Below are positions 35,498-45,950 of a stretch of 64,000 nucleotides of DNA, piece after piece; position 1 is the first letter of the stretch; each line of letters starts with the position of its first letter. The notes under the pieces were generated by a model. That model had not been told where the DNA came from, did not search any database, and saw only the letters and a list, made by a program, of their open reading frames with translations. The stretch spans positions 186,001 to 250,000 of the forward strand of contig JADJOP010000011.1 of assembly GCA_016713735.1 (NCBI GenBank), given 5' to 3'. Made by a program: the position numbers and the translations under genes. Origin of the DNA: Bryobacterales bacterium (GTDB lineage: Bacteria > Acidobacteriota > Terriglobia > Bryobacterales > Bryobacteraceae).

Positions 35498-38400
35498 TCA
35501 GAATCCTCCGCTGGACAAACTGAGCGATGCTTCCTGGCCGCGCGTTCGCACCTCGTCGCCCACGGTGCGCAACGCCCGCAGCAATGCCGGCCAGTCTTCC
35601 AGGTGTGTGGCAAAGATGCGCTGCACGGTGTGCTGGGTCCATTCCGGCACCGAGACCGCCATGCGGCCAGGGTCGATTTGCAATTCGTCGGCCAAGCCCG
35701 CGTAGAACAACACGCTCGACTCCCAGCTCTCGGCCATGATGCGGCTCGAGTAGCCCATCAACGTCGGGAAGGTGCGCAGGAACAAGAGATCGGCGCGATT
35801 GGAACTGGTGAGTGTCGGCTTGGGAGTGCCGAAGGTGTGCGAGATGGCGGCCGCCGTCACCTTGGGTGACGAGGCCAGGAGCTGGATCTCACGGGACATG
35901 GGACTAATGGCGGGACCGGCGGCGCCGCGATGCGTGGCGGCAATCGTATAGAGTTCGGCCGGCGTTATGTTCTCCAGCGCGCGCGTCAACTCGCCATGGC
36001 TCAGCAGTTGATCGACAAGCGCCGTGCGATTGGGCGCGGCCTGTTTGCCCAGCACCTCCACCACCTTGGCGCGGAGGCCGGCGTTGAGCACGCTTTCGGC
36101 GACGAGCGATTGGCCCTCGCGCAGGTGCAGCCCGACCCAGTGCGTCTGCTCGCGGGTGGCGTTCCACCAGCGCGGCGACTTGGCCATGAGCATCATCTGC
36201 GGCACCAGGTCGCCCCAAATGAGCGCCTGTTCACGTGACGGAATGAGGAAGTTCTGCTCAGCTTCGGCGAGCGCATAGCCGAGCCCGGCCAGCGAACCTA
36301 CCAGGCGCCCGCCGGCGCTCGACGGCCAGCCTGTGCCGAGAACCTCGGTGTTGCGCCAGGTCTGATTGGTGCCCTGCACGCCGAGAAAATCATGGCTGCG
36401 GACAAACAGCGGATTGGTGCGCAACACCTGCGCGCCAGGGGGCGCGTAATAGAGATAGTTAAAGCCAACCAGCGTGTCGCGCAGCATCGGCGCCAGCTTG
36501 CCGCGCGCTTCACGCAGCTTCACCGGGTCGGCGCCGGCTTTTTCCACCTCGGCGCGGATGTTCACCTTGCGCTGGCTCTCAATGTGGCGTTCGGACCAAT
36601 AGCCGAAGCTCAAGGCGTTCTTCTCCGCCGTGGTGAGCGAGGCTCGCGGCAGTTGGATTTCCTGCATGCGCGTGTTGAGCCGGTTGAGCAGCGCCACGTT
36701 GAGCTTCTCGCCCTTGGCGATGGCGTCGGTGTGGTCGGCAATGTCGAGCAGCAGCTTGAGGGAAATCAGCTTCTGCGAGTCGAAGATGCGGGTCATCTCC
36801 TGTACCAGCAGCGTGTGCGCCTCCTGGTCGCGCGGGCGCAGCGTACCGGCGATCAGATCGAGCATGCGGTCTTGTGTGGAGCCCTGCGTGGCCCCGGCCG
36901 ACTTCATCAGCGATTGCACGGCGACGCGGGTGGCGTCGAACAGATCATTCGCATTTCGGACCTTGGTGAACCCATCGACGATGCCGGCAAACAGGGCGTC
37001 GCGCTCAGCCGCGGCCACCAGGCCGTTGCGGCTGAGGATTTGCCACAAGCCCAGCGCCGCTTGAAAACTGCCCGCCGTGTCGGCGCGCGTTGTTTGATCG
37101 CGAATGGAGCCGATTGACTGGGCCACGGTGAGGAAGTCCTGGATGGACTTGTCGCTCAACATGGGCTGCTCGGCCAGCAGCGGGAGTTGCGCGCCGAGCG
37201 TGCGGTAAGAGCGGGCGATCTTATCGATCGTGGCCGCCTCCAATGGTGCTGAGCGCGGGCGGTTCATATCGCTCACGGCCATGAAGATCTTCAGCGGCTC
37301 GTTCTCCACTGACTTACGGCAGAGGGCGAACAGCGCCTCAATGATGTCGTCCGGCGTCTTCCAGTTGTTGGCCAGTTTGGTGAGCTTGCCGTCGTACTTG
37401 CCGTGCGGGTGGTTCACGAAAAGGTTCTTCCACATCTCAATGCCGCCGGGGATGTGCGGCTGCCCGTTGGCTTCGAGCCGCAAGCGCGTGGTGAGCAGCA
37501 TCAGGTCGGTGTTCGAGCGGAACACGGGCCGCGCCGGGCCAGGGCTGGTGATGCGCCCCTTCAAAGCCGTGTAGAAGCGTTTCAGGCGTTCCGGCTCGGT
37601 GAGGTAGTCGCGGATGGGGCCGTCGATGCGCATGAGGGCATCGTAGTAGCTGGTCAACCAGCCGTCGTCCTTGGCCACCAGCTTGTCGTAGAACTCAACC
37701 CCTTTGTCGGGGCCGGCGCCGACGAGATCGGCCCACGCGGCCACCGTGGCGGCGTTGCCCGGCACCATGGCCCGGCCGTTGCGCACCACGAACATGCCGC
37801 CGAAGAAATCGAGGACGTGGGCAAAGGCGCGCATGCGTTGAATCGTGATCGCCTTCTTCATCTCCTGCGCCGTGTGCGCGTCGAGTTTGGAGAGGCCGAG
37901 ATACAGACGGCACAGCGAGGGATCGGACAGGAACGTGTCGATGAATTCCTTCTTCTCCTTTTCCGCTGACAGCCAGTAGTCGGGGCCGAACAGAACAGGC
38001 ACCGGGGTGGGGTGGAAATCATAAGAGAAGGGGCGGTTGTTGCGCAAGGCTACTTCCAGTTCAGCGAGCGGGAAACCGGAGTCGATGGTGAGAAACGCTC
38101 GGCTGGCGTTGATGGTTTCCAGCACCACCTCACCGCCGCAGGCCCCGCGCATGCGGTAGCCGAGAATCTTCAGCAGCTCACCGGTCTGCGTGGAATCGCA
38201 GGTTTCGATTTTGAGTACCTTGGTCTCGCCGGCGAGTTTCTCGATTTCGCGCGCCTGCGACATGTAGCGGAAGACGAGCTTGAGGTATTCGGTTTGCTCC
38301 AGCCCTTCGCTGGAGTTGGACGCCTGGTAGCCGTTGGTGACGACGTTGCGCGCCAGGGCAGGCAACAGTTCCTCCGGCTTCAGGTCAGGCGACAGCGCCG

Positions 38401-38869
38401 CCATGCGCGCAAACGAAGGCAGCGGACCAGGGATGGAGGAGAGCGGCATGGGATCGGCCGCGGGCGTGGGAATGGAGGCCGCCAGATCGGTGGCGCCCGT
38501 GGCGCGATAGGAACCAAGGTGGCGTTCAGCCGCGGCACGGTCGCCGGCCAGCAGGTTGAGGATGGTGAGCCTCCGGGCCACCGCCGCTTTGCCCGCTCCG
38601 GCGGGGAGCGCGGCGAGCGCCTTCTCATAGGCCGCCCGGGCTTCGGGATTGCGATAGCGGTCGAGGAACTCGGCGTAGCCCAGCACCTGTTGCGGCGTGG
38701 CCGAACCGGACTGCGCCGCTTCGCGCAACAGCCGCTGCGCTCCCGAGGGATCGCCTTCGGCAGCCATGCGGCGAGCCTGCGTCACGGGGTCTTGCGCCCA
38801 CAGTGCCGCCGGCGTGACCACACCCAACCAAAGGAACTTCTGAATGAAGCCGGAAAAAGCTCGATTCAT
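35498..38869 (-). CDS. large exported protein with N-terminal TPR-like repeats
   Basis: 1123 residues. Signal peptide (FLWLGVVTPAALWAQ). Residues 20-120 are TPR-like (ARRMAAEGDPSGAQRLLREAAQ, GYAEFLDRYRNPEARAAYEKALAALP). The remaining 950 residues are mostly helical with no motif I recognise. It may sit in the periplasm. The pair with a VWFA protein recurs in Acidobacteria; I infer a shared envelope process but not what it is. Divergent from the Gfo/Idh gene across 194 bases. Confidence 0.72.
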   Translation of the reverse strand: MNRAFSGFIQKFLWLGVVTPAALWAQDPVTQARRMAAEGDPSGAQRLLREAAQSGSATPQQVLGYAEFLDRYRNPEARAAYEKALAALPAGAGKAAVARRLTILNLLAGDRAAAERHLGSYRATGATDLAASIPTPAADPMPLSSIPGPLPSFARMAALSPDLKPEELLPALARNVVTNGYQASNSSEGLEQTEYLKLVFRYMSQAREIEKLAGETKVLKIETCDSTQTGELLKILGYRMRGACGGEVVLETINASRAFLTIDSGFPLAELEVALRNNRPFSYDFHPTPVPVLFGPDYWLSAEKEKKEFIDTFLSDPSLCRLYLGLSKLDAHTAQEMKKAITIQRMRAFAHVLDFFGGMFVVRNGRAMVPGNAATVAAWADLVGAGPDKGVEFYDKLVAKDDGWLTSYYDALMRIDGPIRDYLTEPERLKRFYTALKGRITSPGPARPVFRSNTDLMLLTTRLRLEANGQPHIPGGIEMWKNLFVNHPHGKYDGKLTKLANNWKTPDDIIEALFALCRKSVENEPLKIFMAVSDMNRPRSAPLEAATIDKIARSYRTLGAQLPLLAEQPMLSDKSIQDFLTVAQSIGSIRDQTTRADTAGSFQAALGLWQILSRNGLVAAAERDALFAGIVDGFTKVRNANDLFDATRVAVQSLMKSAGATQGSTQDRMLDLIAGTLRPRDQEAHTLLVQEMTRIFDSQKLISLKLLLDIADHTDAIAKGEKLNVALLNRLNTRMQEIQLPRASLTTAEKNALSFGYWSERHIESQRKVNIRAEVEKAGADPVKLREARGKLAPMLRDTLVGFNYLYYAPPGAQVLRTNPLFVRSHDFLGVQGTNQTWRNTEVLGTGWPSSAGGRLVGSLAGLGYALAEAEQNFLIPSREQALIWGDLVPQMMLMAKSPRWWNATREQTHWVGLHLREGQSLVAESVLNAGLRAKVVEVLGKQAAPNRTALVDQLLSHGELTRALENITPAELYTIAATHRGAAGPAISPMSREIQLLASSPKVTAAAISHTFGTPKPTLTSSNRADLLFLRTFPTLMGYSSRIMAESWESSVLFYAGLADELQIDPGRMAVSVPEWTQHTVQRIFATHLEDWPALLRALRTVGDEVRTRGQEASLSLSSGGF

Positions 38870-39063
38870 AAACCGTCCTTGGTCCCGCGAAGGACCCTCC
38901 TCTCGATAATGGCTTCTACTCTACCATCGTCTCGACCTGGGCGTTTTCTCCCCAACGGCCACCGGCTCCGGGCCGAAGCAATCTCCGGAGATTTCCGAAT
39001 TCTAGGTCAGCCATGGGATGGGTGGCAAGCCACGGGGTGTAAAATCCCAAATGAGCCCTACAC

Positions 39064-40131
39064 ATGAAACGACTCGCTTTTCTATTTCTGTCTTGGATGG
39101 CGGCCGCTGCCGCTCAGGATGCAAAAATTGCCGTCATCGGCCTCCAGCACTCCCACGTCTGGGGCCACCTTCCTAAAATGATCGCCGGCACGCCGGCCAA
39201 GCTGGTGGGCATCTCGGAGACCAACCCCGCGCTGATCGCCGAAGCCAAAGGCATGGGGGCTTCCGAGGCTCTCATCTTCAGCGACGACGCAAAGATGCTC
39301 GACCAGGCCAAGCCCGACATCGTGTGGGCCTTCACTCCGAACAACGACCACCTGCGCATCGTAAAGCTCTGCGCCGCGCGCAAGATCCACGTGATGTTTG
39401 AAAAGCCGCTCGCCTCCACGCTCGCCGACGCCCGCGCCATCCGCGAGCTGGCGAAGAAAAGCGGAATCCACGTCCTCACCAATTACCAGATGGCCTGGTG
39501 GGCCACCAACTATATGGCCAAGGCACAGGCTGACTCCGGAGCGCTCGGCACGGTGTGGCGCTTGCGCGGCATCGTCGGCCATGGCGGGCCGGGCTCGCAG
39601 GGTCCGCGCAGCCAGGTGTTCTTCGAATGGCTCACCGACCCCGTGAAGAACGGAGCCGGAGCGCTCATGGATTTTGGCTGCTACAACGCGCTGTGGAGCC
39701 TCTGGTATCTGGGCAAGCCGGAATCCGTCTACGCCCACGTGAACCAGCTTCGGCCGGAGACCTTCCCGAAGGTGGAGGACAACTCGACCATGATCCTGAG
39801 CTACAAGAACGGTGTCGGGTTGTTCGAAGGCAGTTGGGACCTGCCGCGCAGCTTCCAGGAACTCGAAGTGTTCGGCCTGCAGGGCAGCGTCAACATGACG
39901 CGCGACAGGATGGAAGTGCGCAAGGGCCGCGCGCCCGGCCAGGAGATGCCGCTCGAAGCCCTGCCGCCCGAGAAGAGCGAGCCCATTGCCCACATGATCG
40001 CCGCCATGCGCGGCAAGCTGGCGCTGAATCCGATGGTGGCGCTCGATATCAACGTCGACGTCGTGGAGATCATCGACGCGCTCAAGATGAGTGTGAAGTC
40101 CAAAGCCGCGGTGAAACTGCCACTCAAATAA
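39064..40131 (+). CDS. Gfo/Idh/MocA-family oxidoreductase with signal peptide
   Basis: 355 residues. An export signal (LAFLFLSWMAAAAAQ) precedes a Rossmann NAD(P)-binding fold (KIAVIGLQHSHVWGHLPKM). The family's EKPLAST motif, whose lysine is catalytic, is present (HVMFEKPLAST), followed by the beta-sheet dimer domain. Usually these enzymes oxidise or reduce sugars, inositols or bile pigments. Exported members bring their cofactor with them, as glucose-fructose oxidoreductase does by Tat; here no twin arginine is obvious. The region also holds sugar-related enzymes, but the substrate is unknown. Confidence 0.85.
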   Translation: MKRLAFLFLSWMAAAAAQDAKIAVIGLQHSHVWGHLPKMIAGTPAKLVGISETNPALIAEAKGMGASEALIFSDDAKMLDQAKPDIVWAFTPNNDHLRIVKLCAARKIHVMFEKPLASTLADARAIRELAKKSGIHVLTNYQMAWWATNYMAKAQADSGALGTVWRLRGIVGHGGPGSQGPRSQVFFEWLTDPVKNGAGALMDFGCYNALWSLWYLGKPESVYAHVNQLRPETFPKVEDNSTMILSYKNGVGLFEGSWDLPRSFQELEVFGLQGSVNMTRDRMEVRKGRAPGQEMPLEALPPEKSEPIAHMIAAMRGKLALNPMVALDINVDVVEIIDALKMSVKSKAAVKLPLK

Positions 40132-40247
40132 CGGCGCGAGAATTTACACCTCGCACAGGTTCCAGGCGTTCCCTTCACCGCTTCCGTCGGCATACAATCG
40201 GCAAATCGAGTGAGCGCGGACTCGCTCGCGCTGGTGAGGAGGCTTGC

Positions 40248-41153
40248 ATGTACGACGAAAAAGAAGGGCCGATTGAGTCGCTGGTTCACCTCTGGGTGGA
40301 TGGAGCGTTCAACCGGCGGGAACTGGTGAAGCGGGTGGCCAAGTACACCGGCAGCGCGGCCACGGCCATGGCCACGCTGCAAGGCTACGAGGCTTTCGGG
40401 CAGACGGCGACGCCGTGCCCGGCCGATGTGAAGGTGCCCGCCGACGCTGCTGACCTGGTGACGCAGGACATCACCTATCCGAGTGAAGGCGCCTCAGTGA
40501 ACGGCTACCTTGCCTATCCGAAGAACGCGCCGTCTGACTACATGCCGGGCGTGATCGTGATTCATGAGAACCGCGGGCTGGTGGAGCACATCCGCGACGT
40601 CACGCGCCGCGTGGCCCGGGCCGGCTTCGTGGCGCTCGCGCCCGACCTGCTCTCGCGGCAGGGCGGCATCGGCGCGTTCCCTGAGCCGACCCAGCAGACA
40701 CAGGCCTATAACCGCACCACGCCCGCCGAGCGCCAGGCCGACCTGATTGCCACGCTGGCTCACATCAAGACGCTGCCCAACATCATTCATGACCGCATCG
40801 GCGCCGTTGGCTTCTGCGCCGGGGGCGGCAACGTGTGGAACCTGGCCAGCGTCGCGCCGGAGCTCCGCGCGGCGGTGCCTTTCTATGGTGCTCCCGTGCC
40901 TGCCGCCGACCGCATCGCCCTCATGCAAACGCCCGTGCTCGCCCTTTATGGCGAACGCGACCGCAACCTCACCATCAACATGGCGCCGGTGATGACCGAG
41001 ATGATCCGCCAGCAGAAGACCTTCGGGTTTGTGGTGTACGAAGGCGCGGCGCATGCCTTCCACAACGACACCGGAGCGAACTACAACGCCGCGGCCGCCT
41101 GCGATGCCTGGTCACGCACCATCGCCTGGTTCGACAAACATCTCCGCGCCTAA
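40248..41153 (+). CDS. dienelactone hydrolase family protein
   Basis: 301 residues from ATG 40248 with GAGGAGG six bases upstream. After an N-terminal stretch with twin arginines (NRRELVKRVAKYTGSAATAMATL), seen in many exported members, the dienelactone hydrolase fold follows: VIVIHENRG carries the active-site glutamate, VGFCAGGG the cysteine nucleophile, LALYGERD the aspartate and YEGAAHAFHND the histidine. The Cys-Asp-His triad is thus complete. It would hydrolyse lactones such as those from aromatic degradation, or other esters. Convergent with the heparinase-like gene, overlapping by 4 bases. Confidence 0.85.
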   Translation: MYDEKEGPIESLVHLWVDGAFNRRELVKRVAKYTGSAATAMATLQGYEAFGQTATPCPADVKVPADAADLVTQDITYPSEGASVNGYLAYPKNAPSDYMPGVIVIHENRGLVEHIRDVTRRVARAGFVALAPDLLSRQGGIGAFPEPTQQTQAYNRTTPAERQADLIATLAHIKTLPNIIHDRIGAVGFCAGGGNVWNLASVAPELRAAVPFYGAPVPAADRIALMQTPVLALYGERDRNLTINMAPVMTEMIRQQKTFGFVVYEGAAHAFHNDTGANYNAAAACDAWSRTIAWFDKHLRA

Positions 41154-43681
41154 CGCGGAGTGCGTTGGTACTGAACGCCTGTGGTGAGCAAGACAATGTC
41201 GTCCACCCAGGCGTCTGTGGTCACGCGGTAGCTGGCTTCGCCCGTGCGTTCAAAGCCGGTGATGCGATGGACGCCGCGGTAAGGCTCAATCACGGAGGCG
41301 AACGTGGTGGCCGTGGCTTCGCGCCGCGCCATCACGTAGGGCACGTTCACGCGCAGGTCAGGGCCGAGCCCCTCGCCTCCCACCACGGTGGTGCCCGCTT
41401 CGCCGATCATCCAGATGCGGGCGCTGCGCGTGTTGAACTCGAAATCCTCCACCAGGCGCGGGCCGGCGGCGTATTCCAGCGTGATGTCATCCACGTGCAG
41501 CGCGCCTTCGGCGGGGCCGCCCTCGACGGCGGTCAGCTCGACCGAGACCGTCCGCACCGGGGCGTCGAAGATGCCGTCGGCGTTGCCCAGGTAGTGCGAC
41601 CACGTCTCGGGATTGCGGACTTCGAGTTTGCGCCAACCGGTCCACGTCACCGGGCCGATGGTAACCACGAAGCGTTCGTCGGTGGCATCGTAAAGCCGCA
41701 AGGCCAGGCGGTGGCCCGAACCATCGCCGTGGATCATCACGGTGAGTCCGGTGGGCTTCTCCACGGGCAGTCCGCTGAAGACGGGCGTGGTGAACATCAG
41801 GTAGCCCGCGCCGGTGAAGACGTAGCTTGCCTTGCCGCTGCCATTGCCCTGGAAGCTGAACTCCGGCGTGCGCTCGTAGCGCGCGCGCACGTTGGCCGTG
41901 CTTTGGTAGGTGCTGCCATAGGTCGTGGCCGCGGCGGCCGAGCCGTCGAACCGGACCGCCCAATCCGAAGAACCGTCGCCGGCGCGATTGCCGGTGAGAT
42001 GCTGATAGCCCGCTGAGTGGGGAAACGCTTCATAGGGCTCCGTAGGCAGATCCATTTCCAGCCGCCCGGCGTTGTGATAGGTCCAATCGAACCTGTGCGC
42101 GGCGCCGTCGAGCGAAGCGGCATCGAACAGGTCGAGCAGGTAGTCGCCCGTGGACACCAGCGTGCGCGTGAGATCTGCTGTCTTGTAAGCGGCGCCGGCC
42201 TCGGCACGCACGGCGGTATAGCCTTCGCCCGTGTCAAACCAGATCAGCTTGCCGGTGGCTTCCGCCTGCGTGCGCTCATCGACGGTGATCGTATTGTGGG
42301 CCACCGTCTGTTTATCCCATGTGTTGTGCGTGGGCGCGGCGTAGCTTTGCGTGCCGGGATCGATGCCCAACAGTCCGCCCAGCCCATAGCTGATGAGCCC
42401 CAACTTGTCGTAGTGCCCGTGCCCGCCGCCATGCGGGCCGAACTTCATCATCACCGTGTGGTCGGTCGAGGCCGAACGCAGCACGGCGTAACCGGAGTCA
42501 GGAAAGACGGCGCTTTCCGGCGAGACGCTCTCCGCGGGCGGAAGCGACGGCATGCCCCAGAACAAGGCGTTGCGGTGGCGCGTGCGCCGGCCGAGCACGC
42601 TCGCCAGCAGCGGATCGCCCAGCCGCGCCAGCGCGACTTCGTACAACCGGTCGTAACTGTAGAGGCTGACCGAGGCCGAATCATTGAAGTTGGGCAGCGT
42701 GCCATCGGGGAAGCTCAGCTTCAGCGGCGTCAGAAAGAGCCCGCGCATCTGCGGCTCCTGCCACAGATCGATGCCGTTGCGGGCGGCCATCTCCGCCGTT
42801 TGCATCAGCGCGTCGAGCGCGTAATAGTGATAGCCCCACGCGCCTTCATACCAGAAGCCTTCGCCCTCCACCGATCTCTCCATCTGAAACCGGAAGCCGC
42901 TCTTGCCGTTCACCACCCACTCGATCAACTCGGGGTCATTCAACGCGAAGGCCACCGCGCCCACGCCGGCGTTGTGCCAGCTTTGCCAGTTGCTCACGCC
43001 CGCGTCGTTGCGGCGGACGGTTTCCACGCACGCCCGCAGCAGGTCGCGCTCCACCTTGGCGCGCTGCTCTTCGGTCATCAGATCCGTGCCCGAAAGCAGG
43101 TCATAGGCCCAGGCCAGCGGGATGAGCCAGATGGCTTCATCGAGCGTCTGCGCCCGCGCCCGCGCCCCCGACCGCGTGTTGCGGCCGTCCTTGTCATGCA
43201 GCGCGTAGTTCGGATACACCTCGGCGTACTGCGTGAGAATCCACGCCGCCTGTTCGCCATAGCGCCGCTCGCCCGTGAACCGGAACGCCAGCGCCAACTC
43301 GCGCGCCGCATCGGCCAGGTCGGCATGGCGGCGGCTGAGGATGACATCGTCATAGGGCCAGCCGGTGAACGTCTCGGCGTCAATCGGACAGCGGTGTGTG
43401 GAGGGCGCGCCAAACGTGAGCGACACGCCATGCCGCGGGCACACATAATGCTGGCCCCACTGGCCGCCCTTGTCCGGAATGGCGAAGCTCGCCAGCGCGT
43501 ACTTATCCGTGTGTGATTTAGGCCAGCCGGCGGCGAAGGTCTTGATCGTGTCGATCGACGATGCCGCCCAACTGTCGGACTGCGTGCGCGACCGGATCCG
43601 CTCGAAATCGGCTTCGTTCAAGAAGAGATGAGGTTGGGCAAGAAGAGGGAGGGCGAGAAGGAGAAGCGTCAGTGGACGCAT
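41150..43681 (-). CDS. heparinase II/III-like (alginate lyase-type) polysaccharide lyase
   Basis: 843 residues. Signal peptide LTLLLLALPLLAQ. Residues 20-330 form an alpha/alpha-toroid of the alginate lyase/heparinase N-terminal type (FAIPDKGGQWGQHYVCPRHG, NYALHDKDGRNTRSG). Then comes the heparinase II/III beta-sandwich (KFGPHGGGHGHYDKLGLISYGLGGLLGIDPG), with its H-G-H-Y-D active-site motif, and an accessory region with AHNTITVDE. A C-terminal 200-residue beta-sandwich module may bind carbohydrate. It would cleave uronate-containing polysaccharide in the periplasm or outside the cell. Full length, no break. Confidence 0.85.
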   Translation of the reverse strand: MRPLTLLLLALPLLAQPHLFLNEADFERIRSRTQSDSWAASSIDTIKTFAAGWPKSHTDKYALASFAIPDKGGQWGQHYVCPRHGVSLTFGAPSTHRCPIDAETFTGWPYDDVILSRRHADLADAARELALAFRFTGERRYGEQAAWILTQYAEVYPNYALHDKDGRNTRSGARARAQTLDEAIWLIPLAWAYDLLSGTDLMTEEQRAKVERDLLRACVETVRRNDAGVSNWQSWHNAGVGAVAFALNDPELIEWVVNGKSGFRFQMERSVEGEGFWYEGAWGYHYYALDALMQTAEMAARNGIDLWQEPQMRGLFLTPLKLSFPDGTLPNFNDSASVSLYSYDRLYEVALARLGDPLLASVLGRRTRHRNALFWGMPSLPPAESVSPESAVFPDSGYAVLRSASTDHTVMMKFGPHGGGHGHYDKLGLISYGLGGLLGIDPGTQSYAAPTHNTWDKQTVAHNTITVDERTQAEATGKLIWFDTGEGYTAVRAEAGAAYKTADLTRTLVSTGDYLLDLFDAASLDGAAHRFDWTYHNAGRLEMDLPTEPYEAFPHSAGYQHLTGNRAGDGSSDWAVRFDGSAAAATTYGSTYQSTANVRARYERTPEFSFQGNGSGKASYVFTGAGYLMFTTPVFSGLPVEKPTGLTVMIHGDGSGHRLALRLYDATDERFVVTIGPVTWTGWRKLEVRNPETWSHYLGNADGIFDAPVRTVSVELTAVEGGPAEGALHVDDITLEYAAGPRLVEDFEFNTRSARIWMIGEAGTTVVGGEGLGPDLRVNVPYVMARREATATTFASVIEPYRGVHRITGFERTGEASYRVTTDAWVDDIVLLTTGVQYQRTPR

Positions 43682-43721
43682 AAAGAGAGTTGAGCCTCTG
43701 TTTGGAGTATAGCGGAGGGGC

Positions 43722-44505
43722 TTAAGTCCGGTAGCTTTCGATTAACGCCTCGAATTCATTGAGGATTCTCTGGAGCTTTGCGGCATCGCAGTGTTTGCAC
43801 CAGAAACGTCGTTTGCGCGTGAGAAACAGCAATGTCCGCTTTCCTCCCGCAACGCGAACAGCCCTCAGAGTCCTGTTCAAACTCCACTAGCCAAGGCCGG
43901 GCAGCCGCATAGAACGGATACCGCGCGGCCACTCTCGCCACTTCTTCGAGAGCAAACGGTGCGGGCGGCAAATAGAGATATTCGAGCTCTGGGAAATCAA
44001 GAAATGGGCCAAGATCCGAAGGGCCACGTAGACCATACAGCATGAGGTGGCGAAGGCGCCGGAAGGCCGCGACTGGCGCGAGGCTCCCTTCGAGCATCTG
44101 ATTCTTCCAGAAGCCTCCCGTCAACGCGAACGATTCCAGTTTCGTGCAGTTCCTGAGCGGTTCCAGCGTCGGCAGCGGTCCCAGTTCCGACAGACACAAC
44201 CAGTTCAAGTCCGGAAGATGTTCCAGTCCTGAAAACGAAGTGACTTTGTTGCTCTGCCAGACCTCAAGTTGCTTCACCGAAGGGAACCACCGCAGCAACT
44301 GGAGGTCGGGCGCGCGCAGGAATCGCAGGCTGAGGGCCCGCAAGTTGGGAAGGCCAATCTCGCAAATCCGCTGAACCTGATCGGGCGTCAGGTGCTCGAA
44401 TCTGAGGCGCTCGGCCTCACGGTGGCTATGCACAAGATCCCAATCCGGCTTGCGCATCTCGAGGTATGTCGTCTTCGGAAATTGCGGCCACTCCGCGCCC
44501 GGCAT
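43722..44505 (-). CDS. LRR-type protein with C-terminal zinc ribbon (frameshifted)
   Basis: 260 residues after repair. The N-terminal 190 residues are irregular leucine-rich repeats (LPNLRALSLRFLRAPDLQLLRWFPSVKQLEVW, LPDLNWLCLSELGPLPTLEPLRNCTKLESFALTG, FPELEYLYLPP). The C-terminus becomes CSRCGGKRTLLFLTRKRRFWCKHC, two CxxC pairs 18 residues apart, if one base is removed from the CCC at 43846-43848. Without that the protein ends early with one pair only. The start is 13 bases after the DUF1501 stop, so they may be co-transcribed. No family with an assigned role recognised. Confidence 0.7.
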
Positions 44506-44517
44506 CGCGCTGCCTCC

Positions 44518-45940
44518 CTACGCCAAGATCGGCTTGATCAACTCGCCACTCACGTCAGTCAACCGCATCTGCCGCCCATTGAACGGATAGGTCAAGCCGC
44601 TCGTGATCCATGCCCAGCAAGTGGAGCATCGTCGCGTGCAGGTCGTTGATCGACTTCTTGTCTTCCTCGGCGCGGTAGCCATACTCATCGGTCGTGCCCA
44701 CGGCCACGCCGCCTTTGACGCCGCCGCCGGCCAGCCACACCGTGAAGCCATACGGATTGTGATCGCGGCCATCCATACGCTGCGAAATCGGCATGCGGCC
44801 AAACTCGCCATGCCAAATGATGAGCGTCGAATCGAGCATCCCGCGCGCCTTTAAATCCGTCAGCAATCCCGCCATCGGCTTGTCCGTCTCGCCGCAGTGC
44901 ATCTCGTGATTGGCCTTCAAATCCCAGTGCGCATCCCACGACTCCTGGAAATTGCCGCCGCCGGAATAGATCTGCACAAACCGCACGCCGCGCTCCACCA
45001 AACGGCGCGCCATCAGCGCCTGCCGGCCGAAGTAATGCGTCGGCCCTTCGCCCACGCCATACAGCTTCTTCGTCGCCTCCGATTCGCGCTCAATATCCAC
45101 GGCATCGACCGCGTGCGACTGCATGCGATAGGCAAGCTCATAGGCCGCGATGCGTGCGCTCAGCTCCGTGTCTGCCGGGTTGCGCTCGGCATGTTCCTGA
45201 TTGAGCTTCTGCAGCAGATCGAGCCAGCGCCGCTGCCGCTCCGGCGGCAGGTCCTTCGGCGGCAGCAGGTCGACAATCGGATCGCCTGTCGAGCGGAACT
45301 GCGTGCCCTGATAGGCCGCGGGCATGAAGCCGTTGCCCCAGTTGGGCGCGCCGCCGATGGGGCCGCCGCGATGATCGGTGAACACGACAAAGCCGGGCAG
45401 GTTCTCGCTCTCGCTGCCCAAACCGTAGGTGAGCCACGTGCCCATGGAGGGGAAGCCGGCCTGAATCGAACCGGTGTTCATCTGGAACAACGCCGGGCCA
45501 TGATCGTTGGAGATGGAGGTGAGCGAGTGAATGAACGCCAACTCGTCCACATGCTTGGCCACATGCGGGAAGAGCGACGACACCCAACGGCCCGACTGCC
45601 CATACTGCTTAAACTCCCACGGCGACGGCATCAAGCCGCCTGGCGTGCCCTGCGGCACCACGACCTCGCCCTTGCCCGTCAGCGCCTCGCCGGCGCGTTT
45701 GGCCAGCAGCGGCTTGGGGTCAAACGTATCGATGTGGCTCACGCCGCCGTAGCAGAAAATCGAAATCACCGCCTTGGCTTTCGCCGCGTGATGCGGCGCA
45801 CGGGGCGCCATCGGGTCAAGCCGCGCCGCGCGGGCGAGCATCTCGCTGGCGGCCACGGCGGCAATGCCCCCGCCGAAGCGGCCAATCAACTCGCGGCGGC
45901 TCCAGAATCGTTGCGGGGAATGATGAAGGCAATCGGACAT
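44518..45940 (-). CDS. DUF1501 sulfatase-fold protein (frameshifted at 3' end)
   Basis: 473 residues after repair. It opens with a Tat-type signal (SRRELIGRFGGGIAAVAA) and has the DUF1501 landmarks KAVISIFCYGGVSHIDTFDPKP and IHSLTSISNDHGPALFQMNTG, plus TLIIWHGEFGRMP and the RDHNPYGFTVWLAGGGVKGG segment. DUF1501 has an alkaline-phosphatase/sulfatase fold and is always paired with a DUF1553 protein in Planctomycetes and Acidobacteria. Removing one base from the CC at 44597-44598 replaces a premature end with LTYPFNGRQMRLTDV, the family's normal tail. Ten bases separate it from the upstream DUF1553 gene. Periplasmic; role unproven. Confidence 0.87.
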
Positions 45941-45950
45941 GGCGTGGGTC

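Noticed and set aside
44518..44555. Premature end of DUF1501 taken as a functional truncation
   Set aside because: The other frame continues with the exact family C-terminus, so a one-base error is the simpler account.
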